A stretch of 64,000 nt of DNA from the NCBI GenBank assembly GCA_002294045.1, contig DBEP01000004.1:30984-94983 (forward strand), written 5' to 3'. Of the stretch, positions 34,261 to 43,985 are shown in pieces. This DNA is from Lachnoclostridium sp. UBA903. Its GTDB lineage: Bacteria; Bacillota; Clostridia; Lachnospirales; Lachnospiraceae. Every line of letters begins with the position of its first letter. Positions within the stretch are counted from its first letter, which is position 1. The notes beneath the pieces are model-generated. The model did no database searches. It saw nothing but the letters and a program-made list of their open reading frames with translations, and was not told the origin of the DNA. Made by a program: the position numbers and the translations under genes.

Positions 34261-36563
34261 TCCGCAATGATATGCTGAAGAGCAGGACCATTACACTGAC
34301 GACAGTGATATTTGTCGCTGCTGCTGCCCTGCTTGTTTCGCTGGCGGCAATACTGATCGTCAATTTGTCCGGTGCCGTCAATACCTTAATGACCCAGGCG
34401 AAAACTCCGCATTTTATGCAGATGCATTCAGGTGAAATGGATGCTGTGCGGCTTGCGGCTTTCGCGGAGCAGAACAGTCATGTGGAGGATTTTCAGGTAC
34501 TTGAGTTTCTCAATGTTGACGGAGCCCATATTATTATTGGAGGAAACTCCCTTGCGAACAGCGTTCAGGACAACGGCTTCAGTACCCAGAGCAAAAAATT
34601 TGACTATCTCCTCGACCTTGAGGGAAATGTTATCAATGTATCCGATGGAGAGATTTATGTTCCCATCAGCTATATGAAGGACGGCATAGCAAGGGTCGGT
34701 GACAGGGCTGTAATCTATGGAAAGGAATTTACTGTTGCGGGACTGTTGCGGGATTCTCAGATGAATTCGCTGCTGGCCTCATCAAAACGGTTTCTTGTAA
34801 GCGAAAATGATTACGCAATGATAAAGGATTTCGGAAACATAGAATACCTGATTGAGTTTAGATTAAAGGACTTATCCGCCCTTGGCGCATTCGAAGCCGC
34901 CTATGTTTCCTCAGGATTGGAAACAAACGGGCCGGCGGTTACCTATCCCCTTTTCAAAACCATGAACGGAATTTCCGACGGGCTGATGATTGGGGTGGTT
35001 CTGCTTGTAAGCGTGCTTGTCGTTGCCATAGCATTTCTTTGCATACGTTTTACGCTGCTTGCGAAAATTGAGGATGACTACCGGGAAATAGGTACCATGA
35101 AAGCAATTGGGCTGCGTCTTTCTGACATCAGAAAAATATACCTTGCAAAATATGCAGTGATTGCTGCAGCGGGATGTATTTTCGGATTTGTGCTTTCTTT
35201 TGTGTTCAGAGGCATACTTCTTGAAAATATACGGCTTTATATGGGGGAAAGCGGCCATGCGGCTTTGGCATTGATTTTCGGAATGGGCGGTGTACTGGTG
35301 GTATTCCTCGCAATTATTGCCTATGTAAAAGGTGTGCTGAAACGTTTCCGGAAAATATCGGCTGCAGAGGCGGTCCGCTTTGGAGCATCCCAGGAAAAAT
35401 CTTCAGGTGCTTCGCATTTTTGCCTGAGCCGAAACAGGCTGCTCGATACGAATATTTTTCTCGGCGTCAAGGATGTTCTCTCAAGGAAAAGACTGTATGC
35501 CACCATGCTTGCTGTGCTTGTAATCTCTGTGTTTATTATCATTGTTCCCCAGAACCTGTACAATACCATTTCTTCAGAAGGCTTCATCACCTATATGGGG
35601 ATAGGAAAATATCATATGCGCATTGACATCCAGCAGACCGATAAAATTCCTCAAAAATCGGCGGAAATTACAAAGGATATGGAGAGCGACAAGGCTATAT
35701 CCAAATATGTTGTGCTTACAACCAAGACATTCAAGGTAAAACAGCCGGATGGCACGGAGGAACGCCTAAAGGTTGAGTTGGGTGACCATTCCGTATTTCC
35801 CGTAAAGTATTCCGAGGGCAGAGCCCCTGCCGCAGAAGATGAAATTGCCCTTTCGGTGATGAACGCCGGGGAGTTGGGCAAAAAAGTCGGAGATATGATG
35901 GCAATAATGGTTGGGGAAAAGGAGGAACATCTCACTGTATCAGGAATTTATTCCGACATCACTAACGGAGGCAAGACTGCAAAAGCAGTTTTTGATGATC
36001 ATTCAGCGGACATCATGTGGAGCGTAATCTGCGCGGAGCTTGCGGAACAATCACTTGCCGGCAACAAGACTTTGGAATATGCCGGAAAATATGAATTTGC
36101 AAAGGTTTCGGATATTAATGAATATATTTTGCAGACCTTCGGTTCAACAATCAGCTCTGTCGGAAAAGCTTCCCATACCGGAATTGCGGCTGCTCTGATG
36201 ATAACGCTCCTGGTTACGCTGTTGTTTATGAAAATGCTTGTGGCTAAAGACCGGTATGCCATTGCCCTGTTGAAAGCATTCGGCTTCACAGACCGGGATA
36301 TTACAGTACAGTATGTTGCGCGTACAGTATTCGTTCTGATTGTCGGAATTGTTTTAGGGACACTTCTGGCAAATACACTGGGAGAAATCCTTGCAGGTGC
36401 AGTGATTTCCTGGTTCGGAGCATCGTCCTTTCAGTTTGCAGTTAACCCGCTTACCGCATATCTGCTTTGCCCGTTGATGATGGCCTGCTCGGTGCTGATT
36501 GCAACAATAGCCGGCACGTCGGGGGTGGAATATATAAAAATATCTCAAAATATAAAGGAGTAG
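34245..36563 (+). CDS. FtsX-like (MacB-type) ABC transporter permease
   Basis: 772 residues with two FtsX units. TM1 is about 18-40, with an extracytoplasmic domain to about 240, then three helices (about 245-365). A central helix (about 425-445) and a second extracellular part follow, and three terminal helices (about 650-765). Works with the next ATPase. Such pairs export peptides or lipids, or give antibiotic resistance. No histidine-kinase partner of the BceS kind is present; control is by TetR. Confidence 0.88.
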   Translation: MYYRIIRNDMLKSRTITLTTVIFVAAAALLVSLAAILIVNLSGAVNTLMTQAKTPHFMQMHSGEMDAVRLAAFAEQNSHVEDFQVLEFLNVDGAHIIIGGNSLANSVQDNGFSTQSKKFDYLLDLEGNVINVSDGEIYVPISYMKDGIARVGDRAVIYGKEFTVAGLLRDSQMNSLLASSKRFLVSENDYAMIKDFGNIEYLIEFRLKDLSALGAFEAAYVSSGLETNGPAVTYPLFKTMNGISDGLMIGVVLLVSVLVVAIAFLCIRFTLLAKIEDDYREIGTMKAIGLRLSDIRKIYLAKYAVIAAAGCIFGFVLSFVFRGILLENIRLYMGESGHAALALIFGMGGVLVVFLAIIAYVKGVLKRFRKISAAEAVRFGASQEKSSGASHFCLSRNRLLDTNIFLGVKDVLSRKRLYATMLAVLVISVFIIIVPQNLYNTISSEGFITYMGIGKYHMRIDIQQTDKIPQKSAEITKDMESDKAISKYVVLTTKTFKVKQPDGTEERLKVELGDHSVFPVKYSEGRAPAAEDEIALSVMNAGELGKKVGDMMAIMVGEKEEHLTVSGIYSDITNGGKTAKAVFDDHSADIMWSVICAELAEQSLAGNKTLEYAGKYEFAKVSDINEYILQTFGSTISSVGKASHTGIAAALMITLLVTLLFMKMLVAKDRYAIALLKAFGFTDRDITVQYVARTVFVLIVGIVLGTLLANTLGEILAGAVISWFGASSFQFAVNPLTAYLLCPLMMACSVLIATIAGTSGVEYIKISQNIKE

Positions 36564-36566
36564 CTT

Positions 36567-37325
36567 ATGAAAAAGATTGTGGCAGGAGAAAATATTGTAA
36601 AATCTTTTGGCATGGGGAATGAAAGGTACAAAGCCCTCGACGGCGCGTCCGTCCAGATTAACGAGGGTGAGTTCCTTGCGGTGATGGGACCCTCCGGATC
36701 AGGAAAATCCACGCTTTTATTTACCCTCAGCGGTATGGAGGCTATTGATGGCGGAAGGGTTGTTTTTGACGACAGGGATTTATTATCACTTACTGAAAAT
36801 GAACTTGCCGACATGCGAAGAACAAAAATGGGATTTGTTTTTCAGCAGCCTGCTCTATTGAAAAACCTGAATATCCTGGATAACATCATCCTTCCGTCCA
36901 TGGGCAGCAACAGAAAAAACCTTATGAAAATAACGGAAAAGGCAAGAAGGCTGATGAAAAGAACAGGTATCCCGGAACTGGAAAACCGTGATATTACACA
37001 GGTTTCGGGAGGGCAGCTCCAGCGTGCGGGAATATGCCGTGCATTAATGGGCAGCCCGAAAATTATTTTTGGTGACGAGCCCACCGGCGCCCTTAACTCA
37101 AAATCCGCCCAGGAGATTATGAGCCTATTTTCCGAAATCAATATGGAGGGTATTGCGGTTATGCTTGTGACTCACGATGCAAAGGTGGCGGCCAGAGCAG
37201 AGCGTATCCTGTTTATGGGTGATGGGAAAATCATGAGCCAAATGCTGTTTCCGAAATTCAACGGTACCAATACTGAGGACAGAATAAAAAAAGTTACGGC
37301 GAAAATGCAGGAGATTGGAATCTAG
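36567..37325 (+). CDS. ABC transporter ATP-binding protein (MacB/LolD type)
   Basis: 252 residues with Walker A GPSGSGKST, Q-loop FVFQQPALL, signature VSGGQLQRAGICRAL and Walker B IIFGDEPTGAL, then a switch His in MLVTHDAKVA. It starts after AAAGGAG three bases behind the permease stop. It powers the FtsX-like permease. Confidence 0.93.
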   Translation: MKKIVAGENIVKSFGMGNERYKALDGASVQINEGEFLAVMGPSGSGKSTLLFTLSGMEAIDGGRVVFDDRDLLSLTENELADMRRTKMGFVFQQPALLKNLNILDNIILPSMGSNRKNLMKITEKARRLMKRTGIPELENRDITQVSGGQLQRAGICRALMGSPKIIFGDEPTGALNSKSAQEIMSLFSEINMEGIAVMLVTHDAKVAARAERILFMGDGKIMSQMLFPKFNGTNTEDRIKKVTAKMQEIGI

Positions 37326-37842
37326 TGTACCGACAAGCTGTTTCACTGTCACTGAACATAAAAAGTCATTCATTTAGAATGGGAATGATGCCTATTCATA
37401 TATTCCTCTTGGCACTATCGTTCTTGCCTACAAAAATAATTTAACCAAAATATAGAGATTCGATAGGGTTTTACAAAGCACGGAATCTTTTTGGCTAAAA
37501 TTACTGCCCGAGTCGCAAATTTTGTAAAATATTCTTTAATAACCCCAAACCATATATTCTAACTTTTTCAAGAGTGTTTATGTAATCAGGATAATTAGAA
37601 TCGTAAGATTTATAAAAATGAAAATAAAAATACAAAAATTGAATAATGAAATTTTACATACATAATACTTGGATTTAATAAATAGTTAACATTCAAATAT
37701 TATAGTTAGCTTACCTTGAAACAAGAGAAAAGCAGAAATGTAAATTGACCTGTAAAGTTAGTGTCTGCTGAATTACGAAATATACAATTACCGGTACAAA
37801 CATCAGATACGCAAAGGCTGATACAAAAATGGAGGAAAAAAG
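37326..37842 (+). other. AT-rich intergenic region
   Basis: 517 bp, strongly AT-rich, between the TetR-ABC operon and the next transporter. I find no gene, no convincing terminator and no promoter of good quality. A TTGACC at 37745 lacks a well-placed -10. Confidence 0.5.
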
Positions 37843-39045
37843 TTGAAAGAAAAAAAAGTTAAAAAACATTTTATATTGATGATGATTCTATTATCTTTTG
37901 TATTTACGGCATGCAGCCAGAATGAAAATATTTTGCCGTCCGGAGCGGAACAAATGGTAACAGGTGAGAAAAAACCAATATGGATTGAAAACGCAAAGTT
38001 AAACGAAACAGAGACACCGGAGGAACTTTATGAAAAAGCAAAACAAGAAGGAAAAGTAGTAGTTTATTCACAATCAAGCCGTATTATGGATGTTAAAAGC
38101 AGTTTTGAGAAACAATACCCCGGCATTAAAGTAGAAGCATATGATATTTCCACAAATGAAATGATAGAAAAGCTGATACGCGAGCAGGAGGCGGGGTTGT
38201 ACAATGTGGATGTTGTATTTATTAAGGATTCAGGAGGAATGGTTTCTAATGAATTAGTAAAAGATAAAAGATTACATAGATATGTCCCGCGGGATATAGA
38301 AGATAAACTTGGAGAACAATTTAAAGATAGTCCCGGTTATCCTTATTATTTTTCTTCCAGGGTCGTTTTTTACAATACAGAAATATATGATGAGGCTCCG
38401 GTAAGTAATTGGTGGGATTTAACAGACCCCAAATGGAAGAGTAAAGTAGTAATTGATGATCCACTTTTATCAGCAGATATGCTGGAATTATTAGTCGCAT
38501 TTGTTCAGAATTCAGAAGATATGGCAGCCGCTTATAAAGAAAAATACGGTGAAGAATTACAATTAAATGACACCGAGAATGCAGGCTATGAATTTATAAA
38601 AAGATTTTTGGGAAATAATCCAATTCTTGTTAAATCTACCGATGATGTAGTTGAAGCCGTTGGAGCACCTGGGCAATCAGAACCGCCATTGGGAATTTCC
38701 ACTTCCAGTAAAGCCAGATATATTGAAGATGAAGGGTTAAAAATGTCATATATTTACGATATGAGTCCTAAAATGTCAATACCTACTACAGCCTATTTAT
38801 ATGTTGCCGATCAGGCTGCAAATATTAATGCCGCGAAGCTTATGATTCGCTGGATGGCAGGTGAAGCCGACGGGAAAGGAGAAGGGTTTAGTCCTTTTAA
38901 CGTATTAGGTTCCTGGTCGACACGGGCAGATATCATTTTAGAAGAGCAGCCATTAATCAAAGATTTGAATTTATGGTCATACGATGCAGATTTTTACTAT
39001 AAAAATATACAAAAAGTGAAAGACTTCATTTTGATGAATCAGTGA
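37843..39045 (+). CDS. Solute-binding lipoprotein, iron/sugar-phosphate (FbpA/AfuA) type; TTG start
   Basis: 400 residues. TTG start, eight bases after GGAGG. Signal peptide and lipobox FTACS (Cys near 26). The fold is that of AfuA/FbpA-type binding proteins (GKVVVYSQSSRIMDVKSSFE, SNWWDLTDPKWKSKVVIDDP). The usual annotation would be Fe3+ binding. The neighbouring RpiR/MurR regulator and PHP phosphoesterase make a phosphorylated sugar at least as likely, as shown for AfuABC in Actinobacillus. The twin-Tyr iron motif near the C-terminus is not obvious (TTAYLYVADQAA is the nearest). Confidence 0.85.
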   Translation: MKEKKVKKHFILMMILLSFVFTACSQNENILPSGAEQMVTGEKKPIWIENAKLNETETPEELYEKAKQEGKVVVYSQSSRIMDVKSSFEKQYPGIKVEAYDISTNEMIEKLIREQEAGLYNVDVVFIKDSGGMVSNELVKDKRLHRYVPRDIEDKLGEQFKDSPGYPYYFSSRVVFYNTEIYDEAPVSNWWDLTDPKWKSKVVIDDPLLSADMLELLVAFVQNSEDMAAAYKEKYGEELQLNDTENAGYEFIKRFLGNNPILVKSTDDVVEAVGAPGQSEPPLGISTSSKARYIEDEGLKMSYIYDMSPKMSIPTTAYLYVADQAANINAAKLMIRWMAGEADGKGEGFSPFNVLGSWSTRADIILEEQPLIKDLNLWSYDADFYYKNIQKVKDFILMNQ

Positions 39046-39077
39046 GCAGATGATTGAATGAAAAGGAGGGAGGCATA

Positions 39078-40907
39078 TTGAAGAATAGAAAAAATGCATT
39101 ACAGATTTACTTGATAAAACTATCTAATATATGCAGAAGTGTCCTGACTAATCCGGTACATCTGTTAAGTATATTAGCTTTAATCTTCTTAGTTTATACC
39201 ATTGTTATACCACTCTGGGAAATTATTTCCCAGAGTTTTCAGTGGCAGTTAAGTGCACAGGCCATAACTGTGGAGAATAAAACAGAGGGCCTCACTTTAT
39301 TTAATTGGCAAAGGGTTTTTGCCAGCTCGATCAGTAAACCGCTGTTTTATGTACCGGTATATAATTCTCTGAAAATCAGCGCAGGAGTTTCTATTTTGTC
39401 GTTGGTTTTAGGCGGTGGATTGGCATGGCTGGTTACCAGAACGGATTTCAGTCATAAAAGCGTAATCACTTTTCTTGCCATACTTCCCTATATGCTGCCG
39501 TCCTGGGTCACGTCTTTTGCATGGCTCGCCGTGTTTAAGAATAATAAAATCGGCGGGTCACAGGGAATCCTGCAGAGCTTATTGGGAATAAATCCGCCGG
39601 ATTGGCTTGCATATGGCTATTTGCCCATCGTTCTTACGCTTACGCTGAATTATTTCACTTTTTTCTTTCTGCTGATATCAGTAGCACTATCCTCTATTAG
39701 TAGTGATCTTGAAGAAACGGCAGAAATTATGGGGGCAGGCAAATTAAAGGTATTGATAAAAGTCACATTTCCGCTTGTGATTCCAGCTGTTTTTTCGGCT
39801 TTTATTCTGACATTTTCAAAATCCATGGGATCATTTGGTGTACCGGCTTTTTTGGGATTGCCGGTTAAGTATTATACGATTTCAACTATGATTCACAGCA
39901 GTATTCAGAATAGAATGACAGCGGAAGCCTATATTTTAAGTATTATTTTACTACTAATTTGCGGGTTTATGATTTTTATGAATCAGAAAGTAATTGGCCA
40001 AAGAAAGAGTTATGTAACGATTGGAGGAAAAGCTTCCGGAAAAAATCATTTCCCCCTGGGGAAATGGAAAAGACCGGTCACGTGGCTAATATTAGGGGTT
40101 ATGGGTATCGCAGTTTTTACTCCTATTGTCATATTAATATTACGGTCATTTATGTTTATGGACGGAAATTTCAATCCCAACAATTTTACATTGCATTTTT
40201 GGATTGGTGATTCTAATTCCTCTATTGCATCGGGAGAAGTGGGAGTTCTTAAAAATCAGGCTATTATATCTGCATTAAAAAATTCATTAATGATTGCTTT
40301 GACGGGAGCAATGATTTCATCCTGTATCGGTTTACTAATGGGCTATGTCATTATGAAAGAAAGAAAAACTTTCTTATCAAAAATAATAGAGCAATTATCT
40401 TTTGCCCCTTATATGATTCCAGGAATTGCTTTTTCTGCTATTTATCTGTCTATGTTTGCAAAAAAGACTTTTGGATTTATACCTGTTTTATATGGTAGTA
40501 TTTCGCTTATTATATTGATTAGTGTTGTGAATGAACTTCCCTTTGCCGTAAGGAGCGGCACCAGTGCCATGCTGCAAATAGGAAAAGAATTGGAGGAAGC
40601 AGCTGCCATGCAGGGAGCTTCCTGGAGGAAAAGATTTTTTTATATCATACTTCCGATTTGCAAAAAGAGTTTATTCGGAAGTTTTCTGCTTCTTTTTATT
40701 AGCCTTATGAAAGAACTGGATTTAATTATTTTATTGGTAACACCTAAGACCCGTACGCTGACAACTCTGCTGTTTGACTATGCAGAACATGGATATCAAC
40801 AATTTTCCAATGTTATAATGGTAATTATCGTCATTATAATATTAATTACATACAGCCTGGCAAAGAGGATCGGAAAAGTTGATTTAGCTAAAGGAATCGG
40901 GGGGTAA
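39078..40907 (+). CDS. Fused two-unit ABC permease (FbpB/AfuB type), TTG start
   Basis: 609 residues containing two tandem permease units with about twelve helices. EAA loops are DLEETAEIMGAGKLKVLIKV in the first half and ELEEAAAMQGASWRKRFFYI in the second. I place the start at TTG 39078, four bases after GGAGGGAGG; the frame opens at another TTG eight codons earlier, but that one lies upstream of the ribosome site. The stop touches structured leader copy 2. Confidence 0.9.
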   Translation: MKNRKNALQIYLIKLSNICRSVLTNPVHLLSILALIFLVYTIVIPLWEIISQSFQWQLSAQAITVENKTEGLTLFNWQRVFASSISKPLFYVPVYNSLKISAGVSILSLVLGGGLAWLVTRTDFSHKSVITFLAILPYMLPSWVTSFAWLAVFKNNKIGGSQGILQSLLGINPPDWLAYGYLPIVLTLTLNYFTFFFLLISVALSSISSDLEETAEIMGAGKLKVLIKVTFPLVIPAVFSAFILTFSKSMGSFGVPAFLGLPVKYYTISTMIHSSIQNRMTAEAYILSIILLLICGFMIFMNQKVIGQRKSYVTIGGKASGKNHFPLGKWKRPVTWLILGVMGIAVFTPIVILILRSFMFMDGNFNPNNFTLHFWIGDSNSSIASGEVGVLKNQAIISALKNSLMIALTGAMISSCIGLLMGYVIMKERKTFLSKIIEQLSFAPYMIPGIAFSAIYLSMFAKKTFGFIPVLYGSISLIILISVVNELPFAVRSGTSAMLQIGKELEEAAAMQGASWRKRFFYIILPICKKSLFGSFLLLFISLMKELDLIILLVTPKTRTLTTLLFDYAEHGYQQFSNVIMVIIVIIILITYSLAKRIGKVDLAKGIGG

Positions 40908-41019
40908 GTTGAAAGAAAATTTAAACTCGGGAAGGACTGCCATATATAGTTTCTTTCAACTGTTTAATTTATGGCGGTATCACGTCTGCAGGCAGATGTG
41001 ATATGTAACAGGTGATAAT
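40907..41019 (+). promoter_or_regulatory. Structured leader element, copy 2 (unrecognised class)
   Basis: P1: AGTTGAAAGAAA (40907-40918) with TTTCTTTCAACT (40950-40961), 12 perfect pairs. Loop CTGCCATA (40937-40944) pairs with TATGGCGG (40970-40977) as a pseudoknot. P3 occupies 40979-41002 (ATCACGTCTG/CAGATGTGAT, one G-U). Then ATGTAACAGGTGATAAT and the ATG of the ATPase. It starts on the last base of the permease stop codon, so it fills the whole intercistronic space of one operon. Confidence 0.82.
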
Positions 41020-42117
41020 ATGAGCCTTATAGAATTAAAAAAAATTAATAAATATTTTGGAAAAAATCATATTCTGAATGATATTGATATGGAAATCGAA
41101 GAAGGGGATTTTATGACTCTTTTAGGACCGTCAGGATGTGGGAAGACTACATTTCTCAGGGTGATAGCAGGCTTGGAAAACCCGGAGGAGGGAGAGGTTT
41201 TTATTAACGGTAAACTTGCTGCAGACGGAAAATCCAGTTTATTTTTACCACCCGCTCAAAGGGGGATTAATTTAATTTTTCAAAATTATGCTTTGTGGCC
41301 GCATATGACTGTATTTGAAAATGTAGCTTTTGGTCTGAACATAAAGAAACTTCCGAAAGTGGATATCAAAAAGAAAGTGGAGACTGCTCTTAAAAAGCTT
41401 CATATAGCCGGTTATGAGAACCGATATCCATCTGAGTTATCGGGTGGACAACAGCAAAGAGTTGCAATAGCAAGGGCTATTGTGACTGAACCCAAAATTC
41501 TACTATTGGACGAACCCTTATCAAACCTGGATGCAAAACTCCGGATAGAAATGAGAACAGAATTAAAAAGACTTCATCATGAATTGAAGACTACTATGAT
41601 TTATGTTACACATGATCAGGTGGAAGCCTTGACTCTTTCCACAAAGATCGCGGTTTTTTTTGAAGGGAAACTGATGCAGGTCGACACGCCGGGAAAACTG
41701 TATAAACACCCGGAACATATTAAAGTTGCTGATTTTATAGGAAATCCCAAAATAAATTTTGTTAGTGGAAAGCATATTATGGAAGAAGGAAAACAGTTTG
41801 TGATTTCAGATTTGGGAAAATTTCCTGTTTCTTTGGCTATACCTCCAAAAAGCGAGGCGGTAAGGCTGGCAATAAAACCGGAAGAAATAATAATATCCGC
41901 TGTGCCGGTACCGGAAGGCACTGCATTTGATATCTACTCTGTTCTTCCAGCCGGCTCAGAAACTTTTATTTATTTATACAAGGGAGAACTTTTTCTGATG
42001 GTGAAGGAAATGGGGGAAGCCGGATATCAGGAGGATGAAACGGTGTATATTTCTTTTTCACCGGAAAAAATAAATATATACGATGAATTAACCGGTTATT
42101 TAATATCAAATCATTAA
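41020..42117 (+). CDS. ABC transporter ATP-binding protein (FbpC/PotA type)
   Basis: 365 residues with Walker A GPSGCGKTT (37-45), signature ELSGGQQQRVAIARAI, Walker B ILLLDEPLSNLDAKLR and a C-terminal TOBE-like domain (about 240-360). Energises the permease encoded upstream. Its weak AGGTGAT ribosome site lies inside structured leader copy 2, so its output may be set by that element. Confidence 0.93.
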   Translation: MSLIELKKINKYFGKNHILNDIDMEIEEGDFMTLLGPSGCGKTTFLRVIAGLENPEEGEVFINGKLAADGKSSLFLPPAQRGINLIFQNYALWPHMTVFENVAFGLNIKKLPKVDIKKKVETALKKLHIAGYENRYPSELSGGQQQRVAIARAIVTEPKILLLDEPLSNLDAKLRIEMRTELKRLHHELKTTMIYVTHDQVEALTLSTKIAVFFEGKLMQVDTPGKLYKHPEHIKVADFIGNPKINFVSGKHIMEEGKQFVISDLGKFPVSLAIPPKSEAVRLAIKPEEIIISAVPVPEGTAFDIYSVLPAGSETFIYLYKGELFLMVKEMGEAGYQEDETVYISFSPEKINIYDELTGYLISNH

Positions 42118-42133
42118 AATAATGCAAATAAAA

Positions 42134-42970
42134 TCACTTAGGCAGTAAAGAAGCATATTGCTTTCGCAGGCGGTTTAAATATTCCAGTTTTTCTATTGTG
42201 GTTTCCTGATTTTCCATACCGACACCTACAATTAGACTTTCAACCAAAGCAGTAGGTGCAACCATGGAATGAAACTCCCACATCGGTCCACGATAGGAAT
42301 ATAGTGTGATATCGGCTTGTCCAATTATATCAGATACAAGAACGTCTGTAATAAAAAGTGTTTTAAAGCCTATTTTAGATGCCAGGTCAAGAATTACCTG
42401 TGCTTCCAAAGATACGGTGGAAAAAGCGAAAACAATCATTAAATCGACCTCAGTTAAATGCATTAGAGATTCAAATAATTCATTTCCGCCTTTCTCAATA
42501 TGATTCACCCAAAGACCGTAACGCCGTAAACGGAAACGAAGCAGATCTGCAAGGCCTGAGGATATACCGGGAGCAAACACATGAATTTGCCGGGCGTTTT
42601 TTATGGCTGCTACGGCATTATAAAAACTTTCTCTGGACAGTTTTGTAGATGTATCCGCCAGATATTGTTCCGCTAATTCCAGCATATTGAATGGTAAGTC
42701 GTTTTTCTCTATTTTATTGATTAAACTTTGCATTTTATAGGCCGGATTTACATGATGTTTTTCAACCAGACTTTGCTTAAATTCTTTAAAGTTTTTATAA
42801 CCGACAGCACCCCAAAAACGTGAGACAGATGCAGTACTTATTTTCACTTCCTTAGCAATTTCTGATTCTGTCATATAAATGATTCGCGTTATATTATTTT
42901 CAACGAAATTTGCAATTAATTTTTGATTTTTTGTAAAGTTGTTTAAATTCCTGTTGAATAATTGTTTCAT
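42134..42970 (-). CDS. RpiR/MurR-family regulator
   Basis: 278 residues with an N-terminal HTH_6 (about 1-78, EIAKEVKISTASVSRFWGAV) and a SIS sugar-phosphate-binding domain (about 110-245, IHVFAPGISSGLADLLRFRL). Convergent with the transporter operon and divergent from the PHP gene. Regulators of this family respond to phosphosugars, which bears on the substrate of the adjacent transporter. Confidence 0.92.
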   Translation of the reverse strand: MKQLFNRNLNNFTKNQKLIANFVENNITRIIYMTESEIAKEVKISTASVSRFWGAVGYKNFKEFKQSLVEKHHVNPAYKMQSLINKIEKNDLPFNMLELAEQYLADTSTKLSRESFYNAVAAIKNARQIHVFAPGISSGLADLLRFRLRRYGLWVNHIEKGGNELFESLMHLTEVDLMIVFAFSTVSLEAQVILDLASKIGFKTLFITDVLVSDIIGQADITLYSYRGPMWEFHSMVAPTALVESLIVGVGMENQETTIEKLEYLNRLRKQYASLLPK

Positions 42971-43096
42971 GCATTTAACCTCTGCTTCAGTTAGTGTATA
43001 TCTTTATTATATGTTAACTGAAATGAAAAGAAAATAGTTTTTTTGAAGAACTATATATAAATGGCTTTACAATGATATCTTAAAGGAGTAGACTTA

Positions 43097-43858
43097 ATGA
43101 ACATAGATTTTCATATTCATTCAAAATTGTCTAAAACTATAGATTTTAGCAGTGATTACTTTATTCAAATGATTAAAGAGGGTATTAAAGAGGGATTGAC
43201 CGCTTTTGCCCTAACGGAACATTTTAATACACTCAATTTTTTAAATATTTATGATGTTTTGGATTACAAATACCAATACATACAAGATAGTTATAATATA
43301 GAGGGATTCCATATATTTCCAGGCATGGAGGTCGATATTAAGGAAGGCGGACATATTCTGATAATAGGGGGGAGAGACAGCATCAGAAATATTCGAATGG
43401 AATTAGCAGATAACGATACTAGAGAGAATTTTATACCTTTTTATAATTTACTTAAGATTTGCAGGTCCTATGAAGTTTTGAAGATCGGTGCCCATCCCTT
43501 AAGGGATTCTTACCGGTTGACGGGTTTACCTAAAAACCTTTTAAGTGAACTGGACTGCTTTGATTTAAATGCGAAAGATTTAGATGAAAGCGGAGCCCCT
43601 ATGTATGACCGGATTATGGAGTTATCCCATCAAATAGGTATCCCATTTGTCGGCGGCAGTGATGCACATTGTTATCCCCAGGTAGGAAGTATTATAAATC
43701 ACTTTGAGGAGAATTGTTACACAATCTCTACTATTAAGAGTGAGATTGCCGCCAATAAATATAGTATCTCGGTTTCTCCGCGGCTTCATCTTAAGATGGA
43801 GGGAGCCAGAGCGTACAAAGAAAAAAATAAAGTAGATGCGGGGACAGAAATTTGCTGA
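43097..43858 (+). CDS. PHP-domain phosphoesterase
   Basis: 253 residues with PHP metal motifs: DFHIHSKLS near the start, ALTEHFNT, GMEVDI, KIGAHPLRDS and GGSDAHCYPQVGS. The family includes histidinol-phosphate phosphatases and other phosphomonoesterases. SD AAAGGAG. It is divergent from the RpiR/MurR gene with 126 bp between, and a role in dephosphorylating an imported or intracellular sugar phosphate is plausible. Confidence 0.88.
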   Translation: MNIDFHIHSKLSKTIDFSSDYFIQMIKEGIKEGLTAFALTEHFNTLNFLNIYDVLDYKYQYIQDSYNIEGFHIFPGMEVDIKEGGHILIIGGRDSIRNIRMELADNDTRENFIPFYNLLKICRSYEVLKIGAHPLRDSYRLTGLPKNLLSELDCFDLNAKDLDESGAPMYDRIMELSHQIGIPFVGGSDAHCYPQVGSIINHFEENCYTISTIKSEIAANKYSISVSPRLHLKMEGARAYKEKNKVDAGTEIC

Positions 43859-43985
43859 TGACAGGGTTATTTAATTACAACAGCTATCTCATATGCAATG
43901 AATTCGAGAGATTACTTGAATTTTATAAAAAACAAGTGCTGTACAGCACTATAAAATAATGTATGAGTGAGAGGAGGAAAAAAAC

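Noticed and set aside
40907..41019. Assigning the structured leaders to a known riboswitch (SAM-II, preQ1, ZTP, THF and similar pseudoknots considered)
   Set aside because: The conserved loop and joint sequences do not match the signatures I remember, and the controlled genes share no pathway. Left unassigned.
37843..42117. Calling the transporter a ferric iron importer outright
   Set aside because: Only the family name supports iron; the neighbouring regulator and phosphoesterase point elsewhere, and no Fur box was recognised.
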